Shown: piece after piece, positions 9,853-22,496 of the stretch
Layout: each line of letters opens with the position of its first letter
Numbering within the stretch: the stretch's first letter is position 1
Source: Selaginella moellendorffii
Taxonomy: Eukaryota; Streptophyta; Lycopodiopsida; Selaginellales; Selaginellaceae
Reading direction: 5' to 3'
NCBI RefSeq assembly: GCF_000143415.4
Contig: NW_003314300.1
Span: 705,669-769,668 of the forward strand
Length of the DNA: 64,000 bases
Notes under the pieces: model-generated
Told to the model about the DNA's origin: nothing
Databases searched by the model: none
The model's input: only the letters and a program-made list of their open reading frames with translations
Made by a program: the position numbers and the translations under genes

Positions 9853-12800
9853 TCACCTTGTCGCCGATGTCGCTGCCACCTTCTTCTCTACATCCTGCGA
9901 GGCTTTCTTCGGTTTAGCCTTGCTTCTCGGCTTGGCCTCTTTCACAGCATCGCTGGTTGGAGTTTCCTTGGCTACTTTGGAAGGCTTTGGTGGCTTCATC
10001 TCATCACCAGCTTGCCTCTGCGATTATCACTCGTTATATAAACTTGGCAAGAGGGACACAGAAAAAATGTAAACAAATCGACCTACCTTTTGTCCGGACT
10101 TCCTCCTGCTAGGCGTGGCTTTCTCCGGATGCTTTTCGGAGTCTCCAGCACTCGCCGGGAGGTCGTCTTGCAGGGACACCACCTCATCAGCGTCGATTTG
10201 CACGACCTTCCTACTCACTTCATTCTTTTTACCTCTCGGCTTATCCTGCATGAAAGCAGTGGACAAACAGATGTTACGCTCAAGAGCTTTTAGAGTGTAG
10301 ATATCTCACCGTTTGCTCCAGAGACTTCTGATGCTTTAATCGCTGCTCAAGCTCGGCATCGTCCAACAGTAAAGATACCACTTCGTCGGCCTCGAACACG
10401 TCTTGAGATTGCCCTCCAGTCATCACAAGCTGCTGGACTGTGTTTTTCTGGTTTGCTCGCTTCACAATCTTCTCTTCGACTGTTCCTTTGCAGATTAGCC
10501 GGTAAACAGTCACCTGAAATGACAATGATTGTAAGTAAAACCAGAGTATACTAGAGGAAACAACCTCCTTGGTTTGGCCAAGCCGATGAGCTCTGTCCAT
10601 GGCCTGCAAATCCATAGTCGGGTTCCAGTCGCTCTCGTAGAAAATGACGGTGTCGGCTGCTGTCAAATTTATGCCAAGACCTCCGGCTCTTGTGCTCAGT
10701 AGGAATACAAAAATGTCAGACCTGCCACCAAACCCATCGGTATCAGAAATAATTTAGCATGACCAAACCTGTGTTGGAAATCTTTAACCATGTCGCGTCG
10801 ATCCATAATCGTAGATGATCCGTCCAGCCGGAGGTACTTATACTTCCGGTACTTCATATAGTCCTGCAAAATAGTTCCACATGTAAACCAGGAAACTCGA
10901 AAATGATTCCAAACCTCCAAAATGTTTAGCATCTTTGTCATTTGTGCAAAAACAAGGACTCGATGTTCCTCAGCTCGTAGTCGCCTAAATAAGATGTCTA
11001 AAGCTTGTAGCTTCCCAGAGTCCTACATCAACAAACCGCAAAGTTACTACGTCTAGCTTCTTCAAAAGATTACTTACCATGAGGGTCCGGGCAAAATCAA
11101 TCGTCTGCAGAGGTGGCGCAGAACCAAAAATTTGGAAAGAGCTTGTCAGCAAGCAGTTTTGACCATGCACCTCTTTATCTATCTCTTGAATGAGAGGGTG
11201 CGGATCGAGTGGCATGGAAGGGCCATTAAACTCGGACGTTCGGCCAAAACCGACCAGAAGCCGCTTTATATATGGGTTGTGGAGCTCTTCCGCTCTTTGA
11301 TATGCAAATGAGCGATCCGAACACAACTCTTCAATCTGTAAGCAAATAAGTTACTTCAAGGACATGATAGCAGAGCCTTTACATACCTGAGGAGCAAGCA
11401 CTGGTGGAATAAACGCTTTCACAGAGCGAAGAAGCTGTGTGTTGCCAGTTAATCGTTCCTCCAAGGGAACAGCTAAAGCTTCGAAAGGCTCCAGAGTAAG
11501 ACCGACAGCTCTTTTCCGCCGTAAAAGGCCAGACTCACAAGGAGTGCGTACCAGAAGTAGCCTCTTGATGGCTGTTACTCTTGGATCTGAATCGTCGTCA
11601 TCATCTGGCAGAGCCGTCCGCGATTGCAGTACCCCATACTGACATCGTTCCAAGATAGTTGCGTTGCTCAAAAATGACACTTCAGAAGATGACGTGTTCA
11701 TCAGCCTTGTAAAGCCAAATGAACCACTTGAAGACTGCCCAGAAGATACAGCTGATTTGTGAACATTTTCCGCAGAAAAAACGTTCATCAAATTAAACAA
11801 CCATTTTTCTTGGAAGCCTTGGGCAGAACTACGCAAACTCGTGATACCATCTCGATAAATAAGCTTGGGTATCTGTAAGAAAACCAGCAATTCTTTGAAT
11901 GAAGAAAATTCGTAACGTACCTTAAAAGCTATGGGATTGTGATTTCCAAAACAATACAAATCCTCTAAATCCCCAAAGGCTGCCGGCAAGAGATGGTTAA
12001 CACTTGCTGCAAAGTGAAAGTACGTGCGTCCTTCGTTTCGTTCAAAAAGCTCGGGATGGTTGCAGACCTGGACATTAACGTAAGGCGGGCGAAATTCAGC
12101 TATACGTGTTACCTTGCGTAGTTGAATTACTATATTCATAAGATTTACGACCTTCTTCTCGTTCAGATGGCCTCCGTCAAAAAGATCAGCTATAGAGATT
12201 TTGTTCTTCACAGCTTGATATATAGCTTGCTGACGAGAGCTAAGTAGGCAAGGCACAACAACTTCCTTCTTTTTTGTCAGCTCGGACACAACGTCCTTTT
12301 TCACACGCCTTAACATAAACGGTTTTAGAATCGCATGCTGGAATCAGAAGTATCTTAGCATAATATGGCGACGAAAAGAAGAGACTCACCAATCTATTTA
12401 GCTGATGTTCATTTAAAGTACCTCCATGCTCTGCATGGTTCTCTATCCTGAGTCAGTGGCCCGTTAGTATAGACTATAACGACATTTTGCAAGAATCTTA
12501 CCCTTTGGAAAACCATTCATTAAACTGTTCGTGACTATCAAAAAGCGTTGGCATAATAAAATGAAGTAGCGCCCACAATTCTGCCATGTTATTTTGAATT
12601 GGCGTTCCAGTTAATAGTAAACGATTTCTGCAACTAAAACTCAACAGAATTTTCCACCGCAAACTGAGTAGAAAGAACGTCAGGCATGAATTGTAGAAAA
12701 AATAAAACGACAAATTGAAAACCTGCTGGCACTTTTGATCGCTTGCGCTTCGTCAAGAACTAAATACTGCCACTTCACACGTTTAAAATACTTCTCATCC

Positions 12801-15147
12801 GACACCAGCAGTTGATAACTCGTTATTAGAATGTGAAAGCTCGAATCCCTGCCAAAAGACCAGAAGTTACGCCTTGGACAGGAATTTTGGTAATCAGACC
12901 TTCGATATAGCCTCTTCGGGTTGATGTTCTTCCTCAACACTGTCCGCTCTTGCAACCCACCCCAGTAAGGAAGGATCTTCAACTCCGGGCAGAAACGTTT
13001 GATTTCATCGGCCCAATTGTTGAGAACAGTTGACGGTGCAACAACTAGGAACGGACCCCATATGTTCTTTTCCTCCGCTAGATGCGCTAAGAAAGCCATT
13101 GCTTGGATCGTCTTTCCCAATCCCATCTCATCCGCCAAAATTCCATTTAACCCCTGTAAGAAATGCAGGTAACAAGCTTTCGTCGCTACAATAAAACCGA
13201 CAGCACCTGCTCGTAGCAGTTGACAAGCCACTGCAGGCCTTTTAGCTGGTATTCTTTCAAGTTTCCGTGAAAGAGTGACGGTTGATCGACGGATGATGTT
13301 GTAGGCATAGTAGATCTGGAAAAATAGAGCGTCAACCTATGACAAGTAGAATGCGCAATGAACTTACGGATGCAATAAATCGATGTTTTCGCCATGTCCT
13401 CGGGCTTCCTCCCCAGGTCCAACTTCCCGTAGCTTTGAGCATTCGTTGTCGAACATATTTGTCTTCTCTTTCTGTTCAAAAGCAGCTTTCTCGGCAGCTC
13501 TTAAAGCCTCTTCTCTCAGAGCCGCTTCCTCTGCTGCATCGACTGGACCTTTTGATCCAGCCGGATCAGTTTCAAGCTCTAGAGACGCCTTCTGCCCCGT
13601 CAGCTTGTTCTGCATGAAATGGCTATAGAGTTCTGTTTGAGTGAGCAGAAAGTTAAGACGTTGCTGCTGTCTTCTAGCTTCTCGAAACTCCTCGTCTCGC
13701 TTTAGAGCTTCAGCAGCATCCTTCTCTTCTCTTCTTCTGACTTCAGCCTGAAATAAGAGTTCAAAGTTAGCCAAGGCACAACGAAAACAGGAAAAACACT
13801 CACTTGTTCCTTGTCCAGTTTCCTCCAGAAATTAATCATGTCACGCGCAAGCTTTCTGTTCCGAATTGGCGCATTTTTCATTGCCCTCATGATTTTCGTG
13901 TTTCGAAGCTTAACCTGAGAGAAAGTACGTAAGAACTAACGTCAAACCATCAGTAAGTTTACCTCCTTTTGACAGGCATCCGTCAAGCGTTTACACTCAG
14001 CCATTTGCTTCTTGTGATAAGTTGTGAAGGCCTTAAAATGCTTAGGCAAGTCCCTTTTCACAAGGCTGACCCAGAACTTCGCAACCTTCTCAACATCCTC
14101 GTGCGCAATCTCTGTGGCATTCTTCGTCGTCGCTGGCTTCCTTTGTATTCTTCGTTGAATGACCTCATAGCCATCGCCCCTGTCAAGAACTTTTATGTCG
14201 TTCACCGGTAATTGCTTTTCTGTCCCCTGCTTCGTGACTGGCATCTCATACCCATTGATCAACCCTGTGGCCTTCTCCGCATCAAGTACACGTAGAGGAA
14301 ATTTCGTCCTTGATGTGCCAGTCTTGTGCTTTACCACCACCAAAGGAACCGGTTCCTTCCCCACTCGTCGATCAGAGGCGATGATGTCCGCGACGCTTTT
14401 GAACGTCACAGGTCCGCTAAGAACGGATTCCTCAACCTGGATAGACGCCATGGTCGGCAGCTCAATGCTTTGAGCCAGCTGCTCGTAGAATGGCGGAACC
14501 AAAAACTTCAACCCCTCTCCCAAGTCGAGAAGTCGTTCATCCTGTAAAACCGACGAATCGGCTTGTGAAGATCCCGCGACTGCCACCACCCCCGCCGTGT
14601 CCAGACACCTTCCCACAGCATTTGATGTTAGCCGAGCTGCGATGGCTTCCTTCAAACAAGTCCGCCTATACTTTTGCAGATGCTCTCCAAGCAGACCCCT
14701 GTAATGCTCCTCGGATATCTGGACGCAATTGTCATCGTTGCTATCGGCATCGTCGCGGCATAAAGTCGCACTGCCAGCCTCGGCTTCCACTTGGACTCTT
14801 TTTCTTTTCAGCGTCATCTCTGCTTGGGAGCTCAGTGGAATTTCAGCTCTTTCCTCTTCCAACCGAAGCCTGGAGTTTCCTTCTGTAGAGCACACCACGA
14901 CTTCGTTAGTCGAAACAAAACCACCGAACCAATAACAGTACCATCTTCTTGCTCCTCCAAGCTCGCAAAGTCATCCAGCTCCTCGGGAATGTGAAAGTTT
15001 AGCAATGGCTACGAGCAGAAATTTTTCTTAGCAAAGGCCAGCCACAGCCGATCGACAGAATCCAACTGAAAAACTCACCTCCAAATTAAATAAGTCATCG
15101 ACGGAATAGCTACACCCTTTCAATTCCCACTCCTCCGTCCTGTACAT
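9853..15147 (-). CDS. INO80: INO80 chromatin-remodelling ATPase
   Basis: Multi-exon gene. The ATG at 15147 opens a 23-codon exon ending at 15079 ([15 protein letters not shown]...); the next exon gives [17 protein letters not shown] long exon (about 14890-13960) has [17 protein letters not shown], then the DBINO domain runs on to about 13600 ([47 protein letters not shown]). The ATPase has motif I DEMGLGKT (about 13120), [14 protein letters not shown] (near 12750), [10 protein letters not shown], and, after the large family-typical insertion (12100-11000), [14 protein letters not shown] and [12 protein letters not shown] lysine-rich C-terminal tail ends [10 protein letters not shown], stop at 9855-9853. 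INO80 slides and edits nucleosomes (H2A.Z) in the nucleus. DBINO plus the split ATPase make the assignment firm. Internal exon edges were only partly traced. Confidence 0.93.
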
Positions 15148-15929
15148 TGCGCGAATCATCCATGAACCGCAAGAATCGCAGGAGAAATCACTCACCCGTT
15201 CTGCGAGGATGCCGGCATCGTCATCGCCGTGCGCGAATCCTCGCTCCCCGCATTCGTTCTCGGCAGCGCCTAGGCGGAGGACGAAGAAACCCTAGTAGGG
15301 CCGCACGGCAGCGCCATAGCCAGAGCCCTAGGGGAGGACCTTGTTGTTGATGCCATGGAAGGGGTTGGCGCGCCCTAATGGACGGAATAGGGCCAGGGTG
15401 GGCGACATTTTGGGCAGGTGGCCATTTGGGGGGTCCTAACTCGACGTAGTGGTAGTAGTAAAGCATGGTGGCCATCGCTCGTCTTCTTCACCCCTTCTTC
15501 CCAAACAGTCCCCTCCAAATTTAAAGTGCTTCGTGTGAACGCGGCTTTTTATACTCGCTTCGGTTCGATTCCATTCCCTCCCATAAAACATCGTCATCAA
15601 TCGGAAAAAAGAAAGGAAAAAACTAAAAAATTGTCTTTGGTTTTTATTCCTTGTTTCACAACAAATCTTTTCTTTTCTATCTTTCAATCTATCAATCAAT
15701 TTTTGCCATGATTCGAAAAGAAATGGTGAACTACTTTTTTCCTTTGAAAATGTATTTTTATTTATCGAATTTTTATTTCATTGTGTGAGTGCATGAACCT
15801 CACATTTGGTTTTTATTCCTTGTTTTACAACAAATCTCTTCTCTCATGAGCATTTGTGCTCGCGATTTACAAAGTACACACTTCCAATCCAACACACTTG
15901 CGTGCCTTCTTTGTTCTTGTGAACTTCCT
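15148..15929. other. INO80 upstream region and peroxidase 3' flank
   Basis: Contains the INO80 5' region. A minus-strand GGGTGAGTG donor near 15200 suggests a 5'-UTR intron. Further right is A/T-rich 3' flank of the peroxidase gene. No additional gene is supported; the arginine/proline-rich ORFs are composition artefacts. Confidence 0.5.
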
Positions 15930-17117
<1,188 letters not shown>

Positions 17118-18202
17118 TGTCAATCACGAAGAACAGAGGGAAGAAACTCTTTTAAGAAACTTCCAGTGTTCTTTAGTGTGCGTCCTCTTTAGGATCGCTA
17201 GATTGCCAATGCAGCTGCGAGAGCTCCTAAAGAACTCTAGAAAGCTATAGCTATGCAGTGATCCCGAGGTGGCCTTTTGCTGACTACCCTGGGTCACTAG
17301 CAACGTAGAAGACTAGAATTCAACGATGGAGTTTCGACTTCCATGAGTTTTCGTTATATATACACTATACCAGCTGTATGGAAAGCGATCAAACTACACA
17401 GTTAGTTCTAGAGTCGCCAAAAAGAGGTAAATTCACGGAGAAAAGTTCCTGCGCCAAAGACAACACAAACGAGGTGCTCTAGAGCTTCTCATTCCTCTTT
17501 ATTCGCTCTATCTCGTCGTCTATTGTCTCTGTGGTTGGCACTCCATCACAGTTGGATTAGAAATGGATCGATTGACAGGGGAAAGAAGAATCCTTCTCAT
17601 TCACTCAAGTGTATTTCCCTTCTTTAATTGGATCTATCCTTCAAGCAGTCTGTGGGGGCAAAGTTGGCGACTTTGGTTTGTCCCCTTCTGGTTGTAGAGA
17701 GGTCTTAGTCTTTGATTGCAAACGTAGCTTTGCCCTTATAACAACCCATCTTGATCGTCCTCATTCGTTAGTGGGCATCTTTTCCCCAACTCCACGGATA
17801 AAATTTCTGCCATTCAGTTCTCTAGTTATTTCTTGGTGCTTCGTTAGCCTCAGTTAGTTGTAGTTAAAGAAGAGAGAAAAAACAAAAGGAAACACGAAAA
17901 ATTAGTTTAAGAATTCCGAGAAAAGAGAAGCTCTTGTTCATCGATGGTCCACTCTAGCCAAGCGTCGCTGTTGGACGAGACACGAAATTATTGTACTCTT
18001 TTGTATCAGAGAATCCAATATTTGTGCTGGTTTTTAGGGCTTTTCGTGGAGATGGCGAGATGTTGCATTCTTAGTGCGTGGACGGACGAGTGGCTAGCTG
18101 ACGACCTAGAATCACCGAAGCTTCGATGCCGTGGCTAAAATTTGGAGCGCATATGTGGCCCAGTGAGCCAGCAGCGAAACACCTCCCCGACCAAATTCAT
18201 TT
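17118..18202. other. Intergenic region upstream of peroxidase
   Basis: About 1.1 kb between the divergent peroxidase and small-membrane-protein genes. Short ORFs (17609-17857, 17944-18138) show no protein-family signal and no coherent splice sites. I see nothing else here. Confidence 0.5.
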
Positions 18203-18425
18203 TGCTTAAGCAAACTTGGGATGGTAGTGAATATACTTCGAATATATTTGAATATTTTAAAATATTCTATCATCTAACGGTTATTATTCATTTAGATTAA
18301 TTTTGTATTTGTAATTTATAAACATATTTATAAATTATAAATTTTCTTAAACCCTTTCTAGTATTTCTTGTTTATTCTATCATCTAATAAAATTAATCTT
18401 GTATAGTTATAAACTTTATGAAACT
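18203..18425. repeat. Short AT-rich interspersed repeat, copy A (MITE-like)
   Basis: Starts with the near-palindromic GCTTAAGCAAAC and runs about 220 bases through ATTCTATCATCTAACGGTTA and CTTAAACCCTTTCTAGTAT. The reverse complement of 56990-57256 aligns with it over nearly its whole length, by eye at roughly 80-85 percent. No transposase; size and AT-richness fit a non-autonomous element. It ends about 60 bases before the start codon at 18487, so it lies in that gene's promoter. Confidence 0.6.
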
Positions 18426-18449
18426 ACTATTAAACAAACTACGATACCT

Positions 18450-18470
18450 AAATTAGGGTTAGGGTTCTCT
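18450..18470 (+). promoter_or_regulatory. Telo-box in upstream region of small membrane protein gene
   Basis: Reads TTAGGGTTAGGGTT, i.e. AACCCTAA on the other strand, 20-40 bases before the ATG at 18487. Telo-boxes are common in plant promoters of translation and ribosome-biogenesis genes. Confidence 0.5.
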
Positions 18471-18486
18471 CGAGAGAGAAGAAACG

Positions 18487-18705
18487 ATGCCGGCGAACAG
18501 GCCCCGCGTCTTCGGATTGTTCGTCTACGCGCCCATCAAATCATCGCTCAATTCCGTCATCAACAGGGCCTGTGCTGCTGGATTGGGCACAATGCTCATC
18601 GTGGGTAGCTTCGCGGTTCACAGCCCGATCATCTTCAGCGCGGCCAAGAGCACGGCGACCGGCGCTGCGCTCAAGGATGTCGAGGAATCGAAGAATGCGA
18701 GCTAG
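18487..18705 (+). CDS. Small single-pass membrane protein, unknown
   Basis: An intronless 72-residue ORF starting MPANRPRVFGLFVYAPIKS. GC-rich codon use matches neighbouring genes. One hydrophobic stretch (AAGLGTMLIVGSFAVH) could span a membrane; the rest is basic at the N-terminus and alanine/lysine-rich at the C-terminus, ending EESKNAS. This shape suits a small organelle membrane subunit, but I do not recognise the family. A telo-box lies just upstream. The stop is only 84 bases before the NOC4 start on the same strand, so the two may share a transcript. Confidence 0.55.
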   Translation: MPANRPRVFGLFVYAPIKSSLNSVINRACAAGLGTMLIVGSFAVHSPIIFSAAKSTATGAALKDVEESKNAS

Positions 18706-18757
18706 ATCGCTGTAGATTGTTCCGAATTTCCTCTTTGTCGATTCGATCAAATAACTC

Positions 18758-18780
18758 ATAAACCCTAGTTAGGGTTTTTG
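18758..18780 (+). promoter_or_regulatory. Palindromic telo-box upstream of NOC4
   Basis: AAACCCTAGTTAGGGTTT, two telo-boxes facing each other, 10-30 bases before the NOC4 ATG. This fits a ribosome-biogenesis gene and suggests that NOC4 has its own promoter or a structured leader. Confidence 0.55.
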
Positions 18781-18789
18781 CCTTCCCTG

Positions 18790-21089
18790 ATGAAAGTGGA
18801 GGAGGTGAGGGCGCTGGGGAGCGCGCTCCTCGTCTCCAGGGCTAATGTCAACAATTGCTCCACGCTCCTGTCGATCGTCTCCGCATTTTGCAAGCGCGGC
18901 GCCGGATCGTCCTCGTCTGTGGAATGTGTTCTCGAGGCTGTGCGGTGTCTCCAGGCGTTCTTTCTGCCCATTCTCTCGTCCCAGGGCGTTCTAGGGAAGC
19001 CGCAGAGCGACGGTGATGGCTCGGAGACTGCCGAGGCGATCTACAGAGCTTGGCTCAAGGACAAGTTTGAGGAGCTCATCGAGCTTCTCATTGCGATCGT
19101 GGCTGGGACCGAAGAACATCGACTCGAGGTTTTTTCTCTTTTGTATATTTCTTCTTCATTCTTCACAGAACTCCTGTTCTTGGACATAGAATGCGGCTTT
19201 GGATTCTTTGATGGAGTTGCTTCAAGCAAAGGATGGTCGTGTGGACAATGGAATCTACTTCAAACTCTGCTCGGCTTTGACAAGGAAATCGAGTGAGAAT
19301 GTTTTCGATGCGCTTGCGACAGAGCACTGCAAGGATGCGACTCTCTGGTATGCTTCCCATAGTATTTTGCTAGAAACCACATAGTAACTTTTATACTTCA
19401 GCTTCTATACTGTGAAGAACTTTGAGAAGCTTGTGTCTGCTCGCCTTCAAACGTCCCAAAGAGGTTAATCTTTACTCGTATCTCTGTAGCAGCTCTGACA
19501 CTATAAATTGTCAGGAGTGGATGCTACGTTGTCCAGCGACGATGATAAGAGCGTAAGGTAGCGTTGCGTGAACGTATCTAGTTGCTACTTGAGGAAGCTT
19601 TTTGCAGTGTCGATACCTTCACCCGTAACGTGTATGGAGTCATTTCACGTCTCTCGCCCTCCGTTCAAGAAATTCTAAGCACTAGTAAGGACATTGTTTC
19701 TTGGATTCCGTGGCTGAGCTTGTTTGTCCAGACAAGAAGACCACTGAAAACGCTTTGGATAAAGAAGTAAGTTCTGGAAGAATTTCCTTGGACTAATCAG
19801 CAGTATGTATTTTGACAGTTTACCATCAATCGATTCAAATCTAAAATCAGAAATCTGTGGTTAAATTTCTTACAGCTTCCGCTACCTCTTGACGTCTATA
19901 AGATGGTGCGTGCTACTAGTTTCTCTTCCCTTAAACAAAATTTCTTTTCGATGCAGGTGCTTGCTAACATGTCCAAGGTCGTTTTCTCTATAATTTCGAA
20001 TCCAATACGTCTCAGGTTTCTCCATGTTATTCTTTTTTTATTTTTTGCTGACTAACTCGGTTTGTCTCAGTGACTTTCTTACCAAGTCGTATGATCTTGG
20101 TGGGGTTTACAGCGTTTTGGCTTTAGACAGCCTGCATATTCTGATGACAAAGTATGGACTGGAGTATCCTGAGTTTTATGAGAGGCTGTACGCTTTGTTG
20201 GAGCCATCGATGTTTTTCACAAAGTACCGGTCTCGATTTTTTGAGGTATGTCACGTAAAGTATCCTTATCGTCGACGGAATGTTTATGAATTCTTGCAGT
20301 TGCTGGATAGCTGCTTGAGGTCTCCACTCTTGCCAGCTTATCTAGCCGCGTCGTTTGCCAAGAAATTAAGTCGCTTGTCACTACATGCATCGCCAGCAGG
20401 ATCACTAGTGGTGATAGCTATGGTTCACAATCTTCTTCGACGGCATCCTTCGATAAATTGCCTTGTTCATCAGGTATTAACTCCAGCTTAAAGTTTAGAC
20501 TAACCATTCGATCGCTTACGTTGTAGAGTTCTCGTTTGCGAGTTGCTAGTAAAGGTGAAGAAGATGTCTCGGACGCAAAGCTTGGAAGAGATCCCTACCT
20601 TGCGAACGAAAAGACATCTAATTGCCGCGCTCTGGGTAATGCTCTTCTTTTTTCTCGTGATTGCTTCACATTTCTTTTCTGTGTTTGCAGAGAGTTCGTT
20701 GTGGGAAATAGAAACACTTCGAAGGCATTACTGCCCTGCTGTGTCAAGGTAACGAAGTGTCCTTTAACGAAAGAACTGCCAAACTCTAGCGTTTTTCCAG
20801 ATTTGTGAGCACGCTGGAAGCTGATCTTACCGTCAAGAGGAAGACCACGGAAGTTCAAATCAGCGATTTTTGTTCTGGATCCTATTCTACTATCTTCAAC
20901 GAGGAGGTAAGTTTTGTGCGTTCGCGCGTAGTTTTTTTTCGTGGCTAAGTGAAGGCTTTTCAGACAAAGAGAAGATTAAAGCAAGTTCCTCTAGCTTATT
21001 ACAAGGTTGTCCCAAACGCATTGTTTTCCAACAATGAAGAGTTTGCGGGCTGGAGCTTCCCAAAGGAAAAGAAGCTCAAAGTAATGTAA
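18790..21089 (+). CDS. NOC4: Nucleolar complex protein 4 homologue (Noc4, CBF/Mak21 family)
   Basis: About ten or more short exons with tiny introns. The ATG at 18790 gives MKVEEVRALGSALLVSR. Later exons read NAALDSLMELLQAKDGR, then DTFTRNVYGVISRLSPSVQ, LPLPLDVYKMVLANMSK and VVFSIISNPIRLSDFLTKSY. The CBF/Mak21 domain is clear from SVLALDSLHILMTKYGLEY, PEFYERLYALLEPSMFF, and AKKLSRLSLHASPAG followed by VIAMVHNLLRRHPS. The C-terminus gives LWEIETLRRHYCPAVS and FNEETKRRLKQVPLAYYK and ends KKLKVM, TAA at 21087-21089. Noc4 works with Nop14 in 40S subunit maturation and export in the nucleolus. The family is firm; a few middle exons (19500-19900) were not resolved to the base. Confidence 0.88.
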
Positions 21090-21205
21090 GATCTCGTCCG
21101 TTAATGCAGCCGGCCCGACGGACGGCTCGGATTGCTTCCTGTCCCGCCCGTGGCCCAGTTTAAACTCTCTTTGGGGTTTTATGTAAAGCTATCGTCGTAG
21201 CAGCG

Positions 21206-22496
21206 ATGGTGCTGACGAGGAAGCGCAGCGCCGAGCTCGCGTTCCAGGAGAAACTGTGAGTGAATCTCTATCGATTTTCTGGAAATCGATCGTTCTTGGA
21301 TTGTTCCAGCTACAATGCGGACATCTGGGAGTGCATTGCGAGCTTCCTCGACGCGGCCGATCTAGCGCACCTCGCCCTCACGGCGCGGTTCTTCGTGCCG
21401 ATAGCCATGGATGAGCGACTGTGGAAAGCGCTGTCGCTCAAGCGGCTCAAGATCGGCAGCGAGGCGGCGAAATTTCGGCCGCATTTCAGCTGGAGAGAGC
21501 TCTATCGATCGGCATTTGGTATGTACTCCTTGTCTCACAGATTCTTGTCCATGTTAACGCGATCGGTCTCTTCCAGTCACTGGAAGCCATAGCTACAGCA
21601 TCCATGAACGCGAGAAACATCGAGGTACTCGTTACGTATACAGTCTTTCATTCCATGGTTACGTTTTCCTGTTCTAGATTGGATGCGAATAGGTGCTTTT
21701 ACGCTCGTTTCCGGCAAGGCGCTCGCTGCTGGCAGGCTCTGGCAACGAATCTCAAAGTCAAAGAAGATGAAACTCGATGAGAGCTCGGCATTGTGCGTTG
21801 TGCCAAACGTGCTCCCTGGCATCTGGATCGCAGGTTTGCTTCAGTTCAAGGTTCCCTTCATCTATTCCTACGACGCTTTCATTTTACCTTTTTTTTTTTT
21901 TCTCTTTTTTGCTAGATCTTCATAGGATGCGCTGCGGCGGTTGTAACTTGCCTGCATGCACTGGTTTGGGAGAATTGCATTTTCATTATCTTCTTAGATG
22001 AGCTAAGCCTTGTTTGCAGGGAGAATGCAGACACTGGACTTTCGTAACTGGGAGTTGTTCCTGCACGAAGAGTTCCAGAACAGAACATGGTCCTTTAAAG
22101 AAATCGGAGTCAGGAACATCCGTGAAAACTGTGACGCCGCAGCTGGAGCGGTGTTCGATTACAAGCGCTTGATCGACAAAGACACTGCCAATTCAGGTAT
22201 CCTTTCTTTTCTTTGTTTCTTTGTCAGATGTTTCCTGCGGGCCACAGGCATTCTCAATTTCAAATCATGGACCGCGAAGAACGGGAACTATCAACCGACA
22301 AGCCGCGTCTCTCCCTTCGGTGCGGCTGGATGTACCAATCTTGAAAAGAATGGCGGTGCGTATAGCAAAGGACTTTTACGCTGTTGTAGAGTTTTAAAAG
22401 CACACTTGTGCAGGTTTGCAAGTCAAGTTCTATGCCATGCATGCTGGGGTCGACGGGCCAGTGGTGGCCATTCGCGTTTCCCAGCAACTATTTTGA
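21206..22496 (+). CDS. F-box protein (At3g61730/RMF-like)
   Basis: The ATG at 21206 opens a short exon (MVLTRKRSAELAFQEK), spliced within a Leu codon to YNADIWECIASFLDAADL, an F-box, continuing LALTARFFVPIAMDERLW. Further exons give MRIGAFTLVSGKALAAGRL, then MRCGGCNLPACT and MQTLDFRNWELFLHEEFQ, then WSFKEIGVRNIRENCDAA and the end KFYAMHAGVDGPVVAIRV, TGA at 22494-22496. The N-terminal F-box would bind SKP1 in an SCF ubiquitin ligase; the C-terminal part would choose the target. The wording reminds me of the plant F-box group that includes Arabidopsis At3g61730, but this is from memory and uncertain. Introns are 50-130 bases. Confidence 0.75.
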
